Assembly: GCA_046329555.1 (NCBI GenBank)
Contig: JAXLUK010000001.1
Coordinates: forward strand, 248,001-312,000
Direction: 5' to 3'
Length of the DNA: 64,000 nucleotides
Origin: UBA1941 sp046329555
Lineage (GTDB): Bacteria; Bacteroidota; Bacteroidia; Chitinophagales; LD1
In this document: piece after piece, positions 25,510 through 35,282 of the stretch
Numbering within the stretch: position 1 is the first letter of the stretch
Layout: every line of letters starts with the position of its first letter
The notes under the pieces: generated by a model
Database searches by the model: none
Told to the model about the DNA's origin: nothing
Seen by the model: the letters and a program-made list of their open reading frames with translations, nothing else
Position numbers and translations under genes: made by a program

Positions 25510-26775
25510 TTAGTACAGTGGGAAGGCGCCCATGAATTCGTTCACTTCACCTTTTACTTTTCCGATGACTTGTTCATTATCGGCATTCATAATGAGGGTG
25601 TCTATCCACAGCGCTACCTGCGACATGTGTTTTTCTGTTAACCCACGAGAAGTGATAGCCGGTGTACCCAGCCGTAAACCGGATGTTACAAACGGACTCT
25701 TATCATCAAAGGGTACCATGTTTTTGTTAGCGGTGATATCGGCCCGAACCAAGGTTTGTTCTGCTTGTTTTCCGCTGATATTTTTATTTCGAAGATCAAT
25801 CAGCATCAGGTGGTTATCGGTACCCCCTGAAATGATTTTATAGCCCATGTTTACCATGGCCTCGGCCAGTGCGGCCGCATTCGCCTTTACTTGCTGCTGG
25901 TAGGAAATGAAGGAAGGATCCAGCGCCTCTCCGAAAGCCACTGCTTTAGCGGCTATCACGTGTTCTAAAGGTCCGCCCTGTGTGCCGGGAAACACGGCTC
26001 CATCCAGTACTGCGCTCATCATTTTTAATTCACCTTTTGGTGTTTTTTCACCCATAGGATTTTCGAAATCACGGCCCATCATGATGATACCGCCGCGTGG
26101 ACCGCGCAATGTTTTGTGGGTGGTAGAGGTGATGATATGGCAATGCGGCAGCGGATCGCTCAATAATTTTGCTGCAATCATTCCGGCTGGATGGGCGATA
26201 TCTGCCATCAGCAAAGCGCCTACTTTATCGGCAATGGCGCGAAAACGAGGGTAGTCCCAATCTCTTGAATAAGCTGATGCACCACAAATAATCAACTTAG
26301 GTTTTTCGTTTAGCGCAATGGCTTCTACCTTATCCATATCAATAAGCCCGGTAGCTTCTTCCACGCCATAAAACACCGGACGATATAACTTACCCGAGAA
26401 ATTCACGGGTGAGCCATGCGTGAGGTGGCCGCCATGCGATAAATTAAAGCCGAGGATTGTATCGCCCGGTTTTATACACCCGAGCATAACGGCCGCATTG
26501 GCCTGAGCCCCTGAGTGCGGTTGCACATTAGCCCATGCTGCGCCAAATAATTGCTTTAAGCGGTCGATTGCCAGATTTTCTATTTCATCTACAAACTGAC
26601 AACCGCCATAATATCGTTTACCGGGGAGTCCTTCGGCATATTTATTGGTGAGGCAACTTCCCATGGCGCGCATCACTTCTGCTGAAGTGAAATTTTCAGA
26701 GGCGATCATTTCGATGCCTTCGCGCTGACGATGTAATTCTTTTTCGATATATTGAAAAACAGCAGTATCTCTCAT
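25510..26775 (-). CDS. glyA: Serine hydroxymethyltransferase
   Basis: 421 residues, typical bacterial length. It interconverts serine and glycine with tetrahydrofolate, supplying one-carbon units. Family motifs include EGIEMIASENFTSAEVMRA, NKYAEGLPGKRYYGGC, VQPHSGAQANAAV, and the PLP lysine in STTHKTLRGPRGG with the following glycine-rich loop. FPGTQGGPLEHVIAAKA and the C-terminal SGLRLGTPAITSRG are also present. It has its own promoter box 4 bases before the ATG. Confidence 0.98.
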   Translation of the reverse strand: MRDTAVFQYIEKELHRQREGIEMIASENFTSAEVMRAMGSCLTNKYAEGLPGKRYYGGCQFVDEIENLAIDRLKQLFGAAWANVQPHSGAQANAAVMLGCIKPGDTILGFNLSHGGHLTHGSPVNFSGKLYRPVFYGVEEATGLIDMDKVEAIALNEKPKLIICGASAYSRDWDYPRFRAIADKVGALLMADIAHPAGMIAAKLLSDPLPHCHIITSTTHKTLRGPRGGIIMMGRDFENPMGEKTPKGELKMMSAVLDGAVFPGTQGGPLEHVIAAKAVAFGEALDPSFISYQQQVKANAAALAEAMVNMGYKIISGGTDNHLMLIDLRNKNISGKQAEQTLVRADITANKNMVPFDDKSPFVTSGLRLGTPAITSRGLTEKHMSQVALWIDTLIMNADNEQVIGKVKGEVNEFMGAFPLY

Positions 26776-26779
26776 GGCG

Positions 26780-26787
26780 CTAAACTA
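26780..26787 (-). promoter_or_regulatory. Promoter -7 box of glyA
   Basis: Minus strand TAGTTTAG, one base off TAnnTTTG, ending 4 bases before the ATG at 26775; a leaderless start is implied. Confidence 0.45.
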
Positions 26788-26816
26788 AGAATTAGCGCCC
26801 AAGTTGGCGCTGTTGA

Positions 26817-26846
26817 AAAATAAAAAAGGCGTCAGAAGACGCCTTT
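26817..26846 (-). terminator. Rho-independent terminator of the act-cox operon
   Basis: AAAGGCGTC (26825-26833) and GACGCCTTT (26838-26846) make a 9-bp stem with an AGAA-type loop. On the minus strand it is followed by T-rich sequence (TTTTTTATTTTT). It lies just after the last gene of the respiratory operon. Confidence 0.88.
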
Positions 26847-26867
26847 CCAAATTTTAGTGTATCGAGT

Positions 26868-27239
26868 TTAAAATACGTTCAGGATGCTACGCATGTGCTG
26901 CCAGCTGCCGCCTTCATAGGAGAAGGCAATGATGGCCCAAATCAGGAAGCTGAACGAGAAGGCTACAGTTAAGAAGAACCCCCGGGTTTCATGCTTTAAG
27001 TGCATAAACGTACCCATGATATACACCACCTTAATTACAGACATGATTGCTACGAACAAATTGATCGGCCATTTAGGTTCGCCCACCAAGTGATCATAAG
27101 CCAATGCAGCGGCTACCTCAATAACGGTTACTGCTGATAGAATAAGAATCGTTTTCCAAACATCTGCGCGGCTTTCGGCATATTCCCCTGCGGTCCAGTG
27201 CAAGTGACCTTCCGGCATTTCATGATTTTGTGCTGACAT
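26868..27239 (-). CDS. ctaF: Cytochrome c oxidase subunit IV family protein
   Basis: 123 residues with three hydrophobic helices (about residues 27-47, 55-77 and 85-108) and a His-rich N-terminus. This is the small fourth subunit found at the end of Bacteroidota caa3-type oxidase operons. KVVYIMGTFMHLKHE resembles the COX4_pro domain. The role is structural within the oxidase. It is the last gene before the operon terminator and lies 32 bases after the subunit III gene. Confidence 0.9.
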   Translation of the reverse strand: MSAQNHEMPEGHLHWTAGEYAESRADVWKTILILSAVTVIEVAAALAYDHLVGEPKWPINLFVAIMSVIKVVYIMGTFMHLKHETRGFFLTVAFSFSFLIWAIIAFSYEGGSWQHMRSILNVF

Positions 27240-27271
27240 AGTATCTTAATATTTTAATGTTATTGAAGGAA

Positions 27272-27964
27272 TTAAAGCAGATAAAAACACAGGAATACGT
27301 AAACCCAAACCAAATCTACGAAGTGCCAGTACAGACCAATTTTTTCTACCATTTCATAGTGGCCGCGTTTTTCATAAGTACCGTTAAGGGTATTGATGAG
27401 CAACAGCGTTAATAAAACCACACCGCCAATTACGTGCAACCCGTGGAAACCGGTGATAACGAAGAACAACTGACCGAAATTTACCAATTTAGTTTCGTGG
27501 GAAGCCGTTGTTGGGGTCATTCCTTCGTGAATCAAATGCGTCCATTCCAGATACTGGCAACCAACGAACAACAAGCCACAAATGATGGTAGGAATCAGAA
27601 ACTTTACGACGCCATTTTTGTTCATCATATATCCTTCCTGCACCGCGCGAACCATGGTGTAAGAACTAACAATCAGGAGGAAGGTCATAAAGCTTACAAA
27701 AACCAGCGGGGCAGAAATACCATCTAATCCATGCACTGGAATTGAGCGAAAAACCTCTGCCGGTTTAGGCCAGTTTACTGATTGCGTAAAACGCAGGGAT
27801 GCGTACGTAATCAGAAATGAGGCAAATGTGAAGGTATCGGAGATCAGGAAATACCACATCATTACCTTTCCATAGCTAATGCCGAAAGGGCTATGACCGC
27901 CTTTCCAAAGTTCTGCTTCCGATTTAGTGCCATGCCCTCCGGCATGCTGCATTGTTGCTTCCAT
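27272..27964 (-). CDS. ctaE: Cytochrome c oxidase subunit III (first of two similar genes)
   Basis: 230 residues with five to six membrane helices and the subunit III hallmarks FFVITGFHGLHVIGGVVLL and GLYWHFVDLVWVYVFLCFY near the C-terminus. The N-terminus has ELWKGGHSPFGISYGKVMMW, typical of the longer Bacteroidota subunit III. It belongs to the inner-membrane terminal oxidase and lies in line with a second subunit III-like gene and subunit IV. Confidence 0.93.
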   Translation of the reverse strand: MEATMQHAGGHGTKSEAELWKGGHSPFGISYGKVMMWYFLISDTFTFASFLITYASLRFTQSVNWPKPAEVFRSIPVHGLDGISAPLVFVSFMTFLLIVSSYTMVRAVQEGYMMNKNGVVKFLIPTIICGLLFVGCQYLEWTHLIHEGMTPTTASHETKLVNFGQLFFVITGFHGLHVIGGVVLLTLLLINTLNGTYEKRGHYEMVEKIGLYWHFVDLVWVYVFLCFYLL

Positions 27965-27986
27965 TTATTTTTATTTAGTCGTTATG

Positions 27987-28613
27987 CTAAGGATAGTTCA
28001 GGTAGAAAAAAATATACAAATACACCCACACAATATCAATATAATGCCAGAAAGTAACAAGCAGTTCCATGTGTAATTGCCGTTGCGGATTGATGATATT
28101 GCGCAATTCAAACAACTCATCTTTACGGGCCCTGACGGCGAAAAACAATACCACCAAAGTAACTAGTAAAGCCACTACAATATGCAAGCCGTGCATAGCC
28201 GGAATCAGGTATAAAAACTGACCACTAATGTTTCCATTAATGGGCTTGCCCATGGCTGTAAGTACCTGCCATCCCCTGATTTGCGTCAACAGGAATATAA
28301 TGGCCAGAATAAATCCAGCAAAAAGCAACCACCTAAATGCACTAAAATTCGCCTTTCTATACATCATTAGCGAGACATGCATGCAAATACTAACCGCAAT
28401 AATCACCAAGGTGCTAATCATGAAAATACCGGGAAGTTTAAAACTTTCCCAGGCCTGAAAATCACCCCGGCGCAGAATCACGGCGCTTGTCAATCCTGCA
28501 AAGAACATTGTCATGCTGGCCATAGCCACCCACAGCGCAAATTTTTGGGGATGGATACCGGTGTATTCCGTATTCGCCCGCAAATCCTGCATATAAGCAT
28601 CATCAGCCTTCAT
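27987..28613 (-). CDS. Cytochrome c oxidase subunit III-like protein (second copy)
   Basis: 208 residues. I chose ATG 28613 because it is preceded by a good Shine-Dalgarno sequence (AGGAGG, 6 bases upstream), which is rare in this genome; a TTG at 28631 would overlap ctaB. Five helices with IPAMHGLHIVVALLVTLVVL and VTFWHYIDIVWVYLYIFFY show the heme-copper oxidase subunit III family. Bacteroidota oxidase operons commonly have two such genes in tandem. The shared C-terminal HxxDxVWVYL pattern shows the two copies are paralogues. Confidence 0.9.
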   Translation of the reverse strand: MKADDAYMQDLRANTEYTGIHPQKFALWVAMASMTMFFAGLTSAVILRRGDFQAWESFKLPGIFMISTLVIIAVSICMHVSLMMYRKANFSAFRWLLFAGFILAIIFLLTQIRGWQVLTAMGKPINGNISGQFLYLIPAMHGLHIVVALLVTLVVLFFAVRARKDELFELRNIINPQRQLHMELLVTFWHYIDIVWVYLYIFFYLNYP

Positions 28614-28627
28614 CGTAAACCCTCCTA

Positions 28628-29536
28628 TCAATATCTGCCCAGAACCAACGCCACCTGCACCACCGGTAAATAACCGAATGAAGCAAAAAGCACTTTCTTA
28701 GCAGAAACATCATCACACTTTTTATAAAAATCCAACGCCAGCCACAGGAAATAAGTTCCGTAGGCGGCAATCACCACGGCCGTAATCATGCCTATCCAAT
28801 GCATGAAAAATGGCACTACCGAAACAACCAATAAACCAGCACAGTAAATTACAGAATGAATTGCGGTTGCTCTAGTTTTTCCGCTAGCCGACGGCAACAT
28901 CATAATACCAGCCTTCAGATAGTCATCGAAGCGCATCCAGCCGATAGACCAAAAATGTGGAAACTGCCACAAGAACTGAATCGAGAATAAGGTGATGGCG
29001 ATGAAATAATCTATTTCTCCACTTCCACATGCACAAACGTAGCCAATCATTGGAGGCAATGCGCCCGGAATAGCCCCGATGAAAACAGCAATCGGCGAGA
29101 TGCGTTTCATGGGCGTATAAATAAAAGCATAACTCAACAAGGATACCGCAGCCAAGACGCCAGCGGTTAAATTGAATTTAAAGGCTAGAATTAACACGCC
29201 GGTAACACCCAGAATGCCTGCAAAAATCATCGCTTCAGCAACCGACATATTGCCCGTCGGAAGCGGCCGAATCTTGGTGCGATCCATGAGTTTATCGGTA
29301 TCCTTTTCAATCACTTCATTGAGCGCATTCGAAGCACAGGTGACCATCAGACCAGAGATCGTAAACAATGCAAAGTTCAACCAATTAATCGTTGAAAATT
29401 CAGCGCCAAACAAATAGCCCATCATGGCTGAAAAAGCGACAGTTGTACTTAACCGGAACTTTGTCAGTGCCGCATAATCACGCATTTTCTGAACCAGAAA
29501 ACCCGCTTGTGCCTGATGTGACTGCGTTGCTTGCAT
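28628..29536 (-). CDS. ctaB: Protoheme IX farnesyltransferase (heme O synthase)
   Basis: 302 residues with multiple membrane helices. It makes heme O from heme B and farnesyl diphosphate for the oxidase. UbiA-family Asp motifs are present: NALNEVIEKDTDKLMDRTK (NxxxDxxxD type) early and the second polar loop with HFWSIGWMRFDDYLKAGIMM. The start KMRDYAALTKFRLSTTVAFS is typical of CtaB. It is embedded between subunit I and subunit III genes with gaps of 3 and 14 bases, so synthesis is tied to oxidase expression. Confidence 0.95.
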   Translation of the reverse strand: MQATQSHQAQAGFLVQKMRDYAALTKFRLSTTVAFSAMMGYLFGAEFSTINWLNFALFTISGLMVTCASNALNEVIEKDTDKLMDRTKIRPLPTGNMSVAEAMIFAGILGVTGVLILAFKFNLTAGVLAAVSLLSYAFIYTPMKRISPIAVFIGAIPGALPPMIGYVCACGSGEIDYFIAITLFSIQFLWQFPHFWSIGWMRFDDYLKAGIMMLPSASGKTRATAIHSVIYCAGLLVVSVVPFFMHWIGMITAVVIAAYGTYFLWLALDFYKKCDDVSAKKVLFASFGYLPVVQVALVLGRY

Positions 29537-29539
29537 GAA

Positions 29540-31372
29540 TTACTTGTGCTCTACTTCTCCGGGTGCCAGCGGCGTAGCTTGTGAAGTATATGGTTTACCG
29601 TTTACACTGTAGTCATACGGCCAACGATGTACAGCCGGAATTTCTCCTGGCCAGTTGCCGTGAATACGTTCAACTGGTGCAGTCCATTCCAGGGTTGTAG
29701 ATTCCCATGGATTAGCATAATGATGTCCGTCTTCCGACTTAACACCTTCTACTTTTCTTCCTTTAAAAATGCTATAGAAGAAATTCACTACGAAAACCAA
29801 TTGCGCCAGGAATACCAAAATCGCTGCTATCGAAATGAATTCAGTCAGGAAATTAAAATTATTGAAGGTCTCGAAATTCCCGAAGGTATAATAACGACGT
29901 GGTAGACCAGTCATAAAGTGCATCGGGAAGAAAATGGCATAACCACCAATCAAGGTACTATAGAAGTGAATGTAACCCAGTGTATCATTCATGTAACGGC
30001 CATAGAAGCGAGGGAACCAATGGTAAACACCGGCAAACATACCAAAGAAGGCTGCCACACCCATTACGATGTGGAAGTGTGCCACTACGAAATAGGTATC
30101 GTGCAACTGAATATCAATAGCTGAATTACCCAGCATTAAACCGGTAAGACCACCACTGATGAACATCGATACGAAGCCAATAGCAAACAACATGGGTGGG
30201 TTAAGACGTAGGCTGCCGCGCCACATGGTACCAATCCAGTTAAATACTTTAATGGCGGAAGGAACCGCAATCATCAAAGTAAACAAAACGAATACAGCTG
30301 CCAGATTTGGATTAAGACCAGTCACAAACATGTGGTGTGCCCAAACCAGGAAGGAAATGATTACGATGGCCATGATAGATACCACCATCGCACGATATCC
30401 GAAAATTGGTTTGCGGGAGTGTACTGATAATACCTCAGATACAATACCCATGGCCGGAAGAATGATGATATATACTTCGGGGTGTCCGAGGAACCAGAAT
30501 AAGTGCTGGAACAAAATTGGTGAACCGCCTTTGTAATCCAACAAATTACCGTTGATCACAATTTGGTTCAGATAGAATGAAGTTCCCAACAGCCGATCGA
30601 ACATCAACAAAGTCACCCCAGCCAACAATGCCGGGAAAGACAAAATACCCAAAACTGCTGTAAACATGAATGCCCAAATTGTTAGCGGCAGACGCATCAT
30701 GCTCATACCCTTGGTACGTAAATTCAGTACAGTAGCTACGTAGTTCAATCCACCTAACAACGAAGATACAATGAACAAGGTCATAGCAAGCGCCCAAAGA
30801 TCAAAGCCAAGGCCAGATCCCTTATTGATGGCGACATCGCGCATGCCATTCAACGGAGGATATGCTGTCCAACCACCTGAAGCAGGACCTGTTTGAATGA
30901 AGAAACTAGAAAACAGGACTACCGAAGCGGCGAAGAAAAACCAATACGACAGCATATTGATAAATCCTGAGGCCATATCCCGTGCACCAATTTGATAAGG
31001 AATCAGCAGGTTGGCAAAAGTACCTGATAAACCTCCGGTTAATACGAAAAACACCAGGATGGTTCCGTGCATCGTTACCAGGGAATAATAAAACTCACTG
31101 CTGATTTTTCCGCCCTCGGCCCAACGCCCTAAGAAGGTTTCCAGAATGGGGAAACTTTCATTTGGCCATCCCAATTGCAGACGGAAAAGTACAGATAACA
31201 AACCACCCACAATACCCCAAAAAATACCAGTAATCAGGAATTGCTTCGCGATGGTTTTATGGTCGGTTGAAAATACATAGGTCTCCAACCAGGTTGGTTC
31301 ATGGTGGTGTTCATGACCATGGATGTGTGCATGGTCGGTGTGGACGTGTGTTTCTGTTACTGTTGCACTCAT
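29540..31372 (-). CDS. ctaD: Cytochrome c oxidase subunit I
   Basis: 610 residues with at least 12 helices. Heme and CuB sites are visible: HPEVYIIILPAMGIVSEVLS gives a CuB His and the cross-linked Tyr, WAHHMFVTG gives the CuB His pair, and HDTYFVVAHFHIVMG gives the heme a/a3 His ligands. An early heme a ligand is in VTMHGTILVFF. The protein has a His-rich N-terminus (HVHTDHAHIHGHEHHHE), which may bind metal or be a simple tail. It is the catalytic proton-pumping subunit in the inner membrane. Confidence 0.97.
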   Translation of the reverse strand: MSATVTETHVHTDHAHIHGHEHHHEPTWLETYVFSTDHKTIAKQFLITGIFWGIVGGLLSVLFRLQLGWPNESFPILETFLGRWAEGGKISSEFYYSLVTMHGTILVFFVLTGGLSGTFANLLIPYQIGARDMASGFINMLSYWFFFAASVVLFSSFFIQTGPASGGWTAYPPLNGMRDVAINKGSGLGFDLWALAMTLFIVSSLLGGLNYVATVLNLRTKGMSMMRLPLTIWAFMFTAVLGILSFPALLAGVTLLMFDRLLGTSFYLNQIVINGNLLDYKGGSPILFQHLFWFLGHPEVYIIILPAMGIVSEVLSVHSRKPIFGYRAMVVSIMAIVIISFLVWAHHMFVTGLNPNLAAVFVLFTLMIAVPSAIKVFNWIGTMWRGSLRLNPPMLFAIGFVSMFISGGLTGLMLGNSAIDIQLHDTYFVVAHFHIVMGVAAFFGMFAGVYHWFPRFYGRYMNDTLGYIHFYSTLIGGYAIFFPMHFMTGLPRRYYTFGNFETFNNFNFLTEFISIAAILVFLAQLVFVVNFFYSIFKGRKVEGVKSEDGHHYANPWESTTLEWTAPVERIHGNWPGEIPAVHRWPYDYSVNGKPYTSQATPLAPGEVEHK

Positions 31373-31381
31373 AATTTTCTC

Positions 31382-32524
31382 CTATTTTTTAATCAACAGA
31401 GCGGTTGGTTTTGCCATATCAGCTTTCGCAGTATCGGTAGTTTCTTTGACTTCAGTTGCAGCAGCCTCGGCCGGTGCATCTTTTTGCAAGGTTGGTTTAA
31501 TGGTACTTTCGTAGTAAGAAGTTTGTTTGCTTACCCACTCTTTATATTCAGCCTCATCTTTCACTACCACCACTTCCTTTTGCATGCCATAGTGAGAGCG
31601 ACCACATAGTTCAGTACATGCCAGTTCATACTTAAACGACTGCCAGCGAGGCTGTCCGGTTTCAGGGTTGATTGTATTCCACCAAGGCAATGTGCTCAAA
31701 TACTGGCGCATTTCTTCAGTGGTATATTTCGGTACGAAATAAAATTGCGTAGGAATACCTGGAACGCAGTCCATTTTAACGCGGAAGTGCGGTAAATAAA
31801 AGGAATGCAATACATCAAGGGCGCCTAATTTCACCAGAACTGGTTTATCCTTAATCAGAATCAATTTATCGGCCATGAAATCGTCCTTGCTATTCTGATC
31901 TTCCCAATCGATACCCAATTCGTTTGTAGGCGTAATATGTTGCTTGTCGATTACACGCTTCCCGAATTTATTGTCTACACCCGGGTAGCGAATCATCCAG
32001 TTAAATTGCTTGGCGGTTACCTCCACCACCATGGCGTTTTTATCACGCGTTTCTATATTAAAAATCTTGAACCAGGTTTGCATGCCTAGTACTACCAAAA
32101 CAGTTAATACTACTGCAGGAATAGCGGTCCAAACTACTTCCAATTTGTTATTATGAGAATAAAAATAAGCCTGCTTGTTTTTTGATTGGTTATACCGGAA
32201 AGCAAAATAAAATAGCGCTGCTGTGGTTAAAACAAACACTATTGAAATGAAGAACAACGTGATATAGAACAAGCGGTCCGTTGCTTCGCCGTGATAAGAA
32301 GCTGGCTTTGGAATCATAATCGGCACCAGCAAATCCAATTGGTACATGATGCTGATAAAAAATAAAATGACAAATGCCAGTAACGCGTAGCCATTCCAGC
32401 GACTCTTGGCGTCGTAATTGTCTGCCTTTCCAGCTAAAACTTCTGATAATTCATTGGCTCGCCCAATCAACACCAAAATGGTGAAGAGTAAAACCAGCAC
32501 TGCAAAACCTATAAAAGCTACCAT
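31382..32524 (-). CDS. ctaC: Cytochrome c oxidase subunit II (CuA)
   Basis: 380 residues. Three hydrophobic segments (about 3-20, 48-67 and 87-110) precede a periplasmic cupredoxin domain. The CuA site is complete: a His in LHSFYLPHFRVKMD and CTELCGRSHYGM with two Cys, His and Met. The aromatic electron-entry region is QFNWMIRYPG. There is no C-terminal cytochrome c domain; instead the tail is Ala/Lys-rich. One extra N-terminal helix compared with the classical two-helix form is usual in Bacteroidota. Confidence 0.96.
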   Translation of the reverse strand: MVAFIGFAVLVLLFTILVLIGRANELSEVLAGKADNYDAKSRWNGYALLAFVILFFISIMYQLDLLVPIMIPKPASYHGEATDRLFYITLFFISIVFVLTTAALFYFAFRYNQSKNKQAYFYSHNNKLEVVWTAIPAVVLTVLVVLGMQTWFKIFNIETRDKNAMVVEVTAKQFNWMIRYPGVDNKFGKRVIDKQHITPTNELGIDWEDQNSKDDFMADKLILIKDKPVLVKLGALDVLHSFYLPHFRVKMDCVPGIPTQFYFVPKYTTEEMRQYLSTLPWWNTINPETGQPRWQSFKYELACTELCGRSHYGMQKEVVVVKDEAEYKEWVSKQTSYYESTIKPTLQKDAPAEAAATEVKETTDTAKADMAKPTALLIKK

Positions 32525-32564
32525 ATCTCGTTATTCCTTTTTTTAATTAATAGAGGGCGCGGAT

Positions 32565-33980
32565 TTAAGCGTATTCTACATGGTGCCTCAGACTTTCCTT
32601 GATATAAGGATCATTGGCATTAATCAATTCATCTTTCGACAATTCTGTAAAGAACATGAGCAGGAAACCGCCCAAGAAGCCGCAGAAAATCATCAGTTCG
32701 GCCAGTCCTATTCCAGCGTAGGTTGTTACTGCTTCCTCGTCATGACCAGCATGATGTTCTTCACCAGCAGCTTCACCTTTTGAAACAACTGAACCCTCTT
32801 TTTGTTCAGCAGCAGCATCGTGATGTTCTTCCATTTTTGCATCTGCTGCAGTTGCTGTTTCGTGTGTGTTTTCAGCAAACTGAGCCGTTGCCGTGTGATC
32901 AACAACTGCTTCGTGTTTCATGGCGCTGTGTTCATGATGCTCAGGGAAATTAGGCTCTGGGAAGATCATATTGAAGAAATCTAACCAGTGACCAATAATC
33001 ACTAAAACGGCAATAAACGAAGCTGTTTTGAAATTACGCTTGGCACCGCGTTTCAAGAAAATCAACAGTGGAGAAACGAAGTTCAGAATCAAGGCCAGAA
33101 AGATTGTAACCTTGAACATTGGAATGTTAAAACGCTTAACCCAGTAGTTCGTATCTTCCGGAATGTTGCCATACCATTGCAACATGAATTGTGAAAACCA
33201 CAGATAAGTCCAGAATACTGAAAAGCCAAACATAAACTTCCCCATATCGTGTAAGTGGTTTTCATTTACCTGAGCCAGATATCCTTTAGATTTCAAAAAC
33301 ACCACCGCCAGGATTGCAAAAGCAAATGCTGCACATCCGTAGCTGGCGAAATTGTACCAACCGAAAAGTGTAGAATACCAGTGCGGATCTGTACTCATAA
33401 CCAAATCCCAACTAACAAACGACTCCGTTACCGCAAATACCACAATCCATGCGGCAGCCATCAACTTAGAACGCTTGTAAACCGGCTGGTTGTTGATGTC
33501 TTTGCGGGTAATAGCCTTAATGGTCATACCTCCCAAAACAATCCAGAGCACGAAATATAGAATCACGCGAATCGTCCAGAAAGTTGGATTCAGGAAGGTC
33601 TGCTTCGTACCATCTAGTTCATGACGGTGCTCAGCCAGTGCCCAATGATCGAACAGGTTATGATAGTGCATCCAAATTCCACCAACTATCAATAAAGCGA
33701 ATACCGCTCCCACCTTTACAAAGCCAGACAGCGACAGATACACTCGTTTTACCAGTGTAATCCATCCTGAGTAGCCCAGTTGGTTAGCGGCAACGAAGAA
33801 TATACCAAAGATGCCAATCCCCGTGAAGTAATAAGTGTTCAACAACACATTACTCCAGAACCGGCTATGGTGGTTATCAGGAAACATCAGGAATGCCGCT
33901 GCAAGGCCCACCACACCAATGCCTATCATAGCATAGAAGGTTTTCTTCAGCGAGTCACTTAATTCGAATTTTTCGACCAT
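32565..33980 (-). CDS. actF: Alternative complex III subunit ActF (quinol:cytochrome c oxidoreductase, membrane subunit)
   Basis: 471 residues with about ten membrane helices. Family motifs include WSNVLLNTYYFTGIGIFGIF, WSVY-type helices, VMSTDPHWYSTLFGWYNF and SVFWTYLWFSQFMLQWYGNIPE. After helix 8 an insertion of about 75 residues is rich in His, Glu and Ala (HHEHSAMKHEA, EEHHDAAAEQ). ActF is one of two large NrfD-like membrane subunits of ACIII, which oxidises quinol and reduces a cytochrome c. It is directly followed by the oxidase genes, supporting an ACIII-oxidase supercomplex. Confidence 0.92.
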   Translation of the reverse strand: MVEKFELSDSLKKTFYAMIGIGVVGLAAAFLMFPDNHHSRFWSNVLLNTYYFTGIGIFGIFFVAANQLGYSGWITLVKRVYLSLSGFVKVGAVFALLIVGGIWMHYHNLFDHWALAEHRHELDGTKQTFLNPTFWTIRVILYFVLWIVLGGMTIKAITRKDINNQPVYKRSKLMAAAWIVVFAVTESFVSWDLVMSTDPHWYSTLFGWYNFASYGCAAFAFAILAVVFLKSKGYLAQVNENHLHDMGKFMFGFSVFWTYLWFSQFMLQWYGNIPEDTNYWVKRFNIPMFKVTIFLALILNFVSPLLIFLKRGAKRNFKTASFIAVLVIIGHWLDFFNMIFPEPNFPEHHEHSAMKHEAVVDHTATAQFAENTHETATAADAKMEEHHDAAAEQKEGSVVSKGEAAGEEHHAGHDEEAVTTYAGIGLAELMIFCGFLGGFLLMFFTELSKDELINANDPYIKESLRHHVEYA

Positions 33981-34001
33981 GGTTTATATTTTAAATCCCC
34001 C

Positions 34002-34721
34002 TTAAACTTTCTTGTTATCTTTCTTTTCTTCCTTTTTAGGCTCTTCCGCTTTCACTGCACCAGTGGATTCGCCATTGATTCCAGCCAAACTCTTGATGTA
34101 GTGAATCACCTGCCAACGCTCTGTAACGTTCAATGAGTACCCATATCCACCCATCATTCCTTTTCCGTAGCTCACAGAATAGAAAATATTGCCGTCCTTA
34201 ATTTCAGGAAGGCGCTTCTTGTAATCTGGTGGAACCGCAGTATAAGGGCCATCCTGACCATTTTCAAGAACAATCAAATTACCTTGTCCATTTCCAGCCG
34301 AGCCATGACAATTCACGCAGTGAATTTCATAAAGCCGCTTACCTTCTGCATTATTCTCATCAGTGAATGGCAGCGGGTCTTTCAACATGCCAGCGGCTTT
34401 GTCATACTCTTCCTGCCACTTAGCAGGATCATGCGAGAAAATTTCTTTCGATAAATAAGAATTCAGGAAAGCTTCATTGCTCCGGATGTGCTCATCTGCA
34501 GGAATCCATCCACGTGGAATAGTTCCTTTAACAGGCTTCCGGGCTGACATGACGATACCATCTTCATTAGGAATAACGCCCTGTGCGTAAGTCTCTGAAG
34601 CATTGCTGTAAGTCATATCTGGCATATAGATTCTGCCAGGCTTTTTAGCGTCAAAAGCGCAGGAAGACAGCAGGAATAATCCTACGGCAACAGCGCTACA
34701 TTTTCCTATTGTTGTATTCAT
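34002..34721 (-). CDS. actE: Alternative complex III monoheme cytochrome c subunit ActE
   Basis: 239 residues. A lipoprotein signal (lipobox LLSSC, about residue 21) precedes a cytochrome c domain with one heme motif CVNCH and the distal Met region YGKGMMGGYGYSLN. The C-terminus has a charged Lys/Glu tail. It is a membrane-anchored periplasmic electron carrier within ACIII, passing electrons to the oxidase. The gene starts 3 bases after the stop of ActD. Confidence 0.93.
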   Translation of the reverse strand: MNTTIGKCSAVAVGLFLLSSCAFDAKKPGRIYMPDMTYSNASETYAQGVIPNEDGIVMSARKPVKGTIPRGWIPADEHIRSNEAFLNSYLSKEIFSHDPAKWQEEYDKAAGMLKDPLPFTDENNAEGKRLYEIHCVNCHGSAGNGQGNLIVLENGQDGPYTAVPPDYKKRLPEIKDGNIFYSVSYGKGMMGGYGYSLNVTERWQVIHYIKSLAGINGESTGAVKAEEPKKEEKKDNKKV

Positions 34722-34724
34722 TGC

Positions 34725-35264
34725 TTACAAAGATTCGTTTTCTTTAAATACCCGGTTCTTCACTTCTACCGCGCCATTGGCATTGCACATGGCTTTAATT
34801 TTTTCCACTTCTGCATCTGTTTTTCCTTCGATATCGAAAACAAGACAAAAACGATCATCAGTTGTACGCTCATCATAGATGCGCGGCACATAACCCGGGA
34901 ATAGTTTGTTTCGAACGCAGTACACCAACACCATTCCTACTGCCGCCATCAATACCGTTAACTCGAAAGTAATTGGAATGAACGAAGGTACCGGCCAGTA
35001 AGGCTTTCCACCAATATTTAGCGGATAGTTGGTGGTCATTACCCAAGTCATGAACGAGAATGCCAAGGTTGTTCCTGTGGCTCCAAAAAGGAAACCGGCA
35101 GTATGTAAGCGCGTGGGGCGATATCCCAAAGCGTCTTCTAATCCGTGCACAGGAAATGGCGTCAGCGTTTCATAAATCGCCTGACCATCGTGGCGGATAT
35201 GTTCAATGGCGTGGAGGAACACTTCTTCGTGATCCCACATACCGAGTATGAATTTATTGCTCAT
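34725..35264 (-). CDS. actD: Alternative complex III subunit ActD (DUF3341)
   Basis: 179 residues with two membrane helices (about 56-80 and 97-119). Motifs such as FPVHGLEDALGYRPTRL and GGKPYWPVPSFIPITFELTVL are diagnostic of the DUF3341 family. ActD is a structural inner-membrane subunit of ACIII. The gene is 18 bases downstream of actC. Confidence 0.93.
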   Translation of the reverse strand: MSNKFILGMWDHEEVFLHAIEHIRHDGQAIYETLTPFPVHGLEDALGYRPTRLHTAGFLFGATGTTLAFSFMTWVMTTNYPLNIGGKPYWPVPSFIPITFELTVLMAAVGMVLVYCVRNKLFPGYVPRIYDERTTDDRFCLVFDIEGKTDAEVEKIKAMCNANGAVEVKNRVFKENESL

Positions 35265-35282
35265 AATGATAATTCTGTTGGA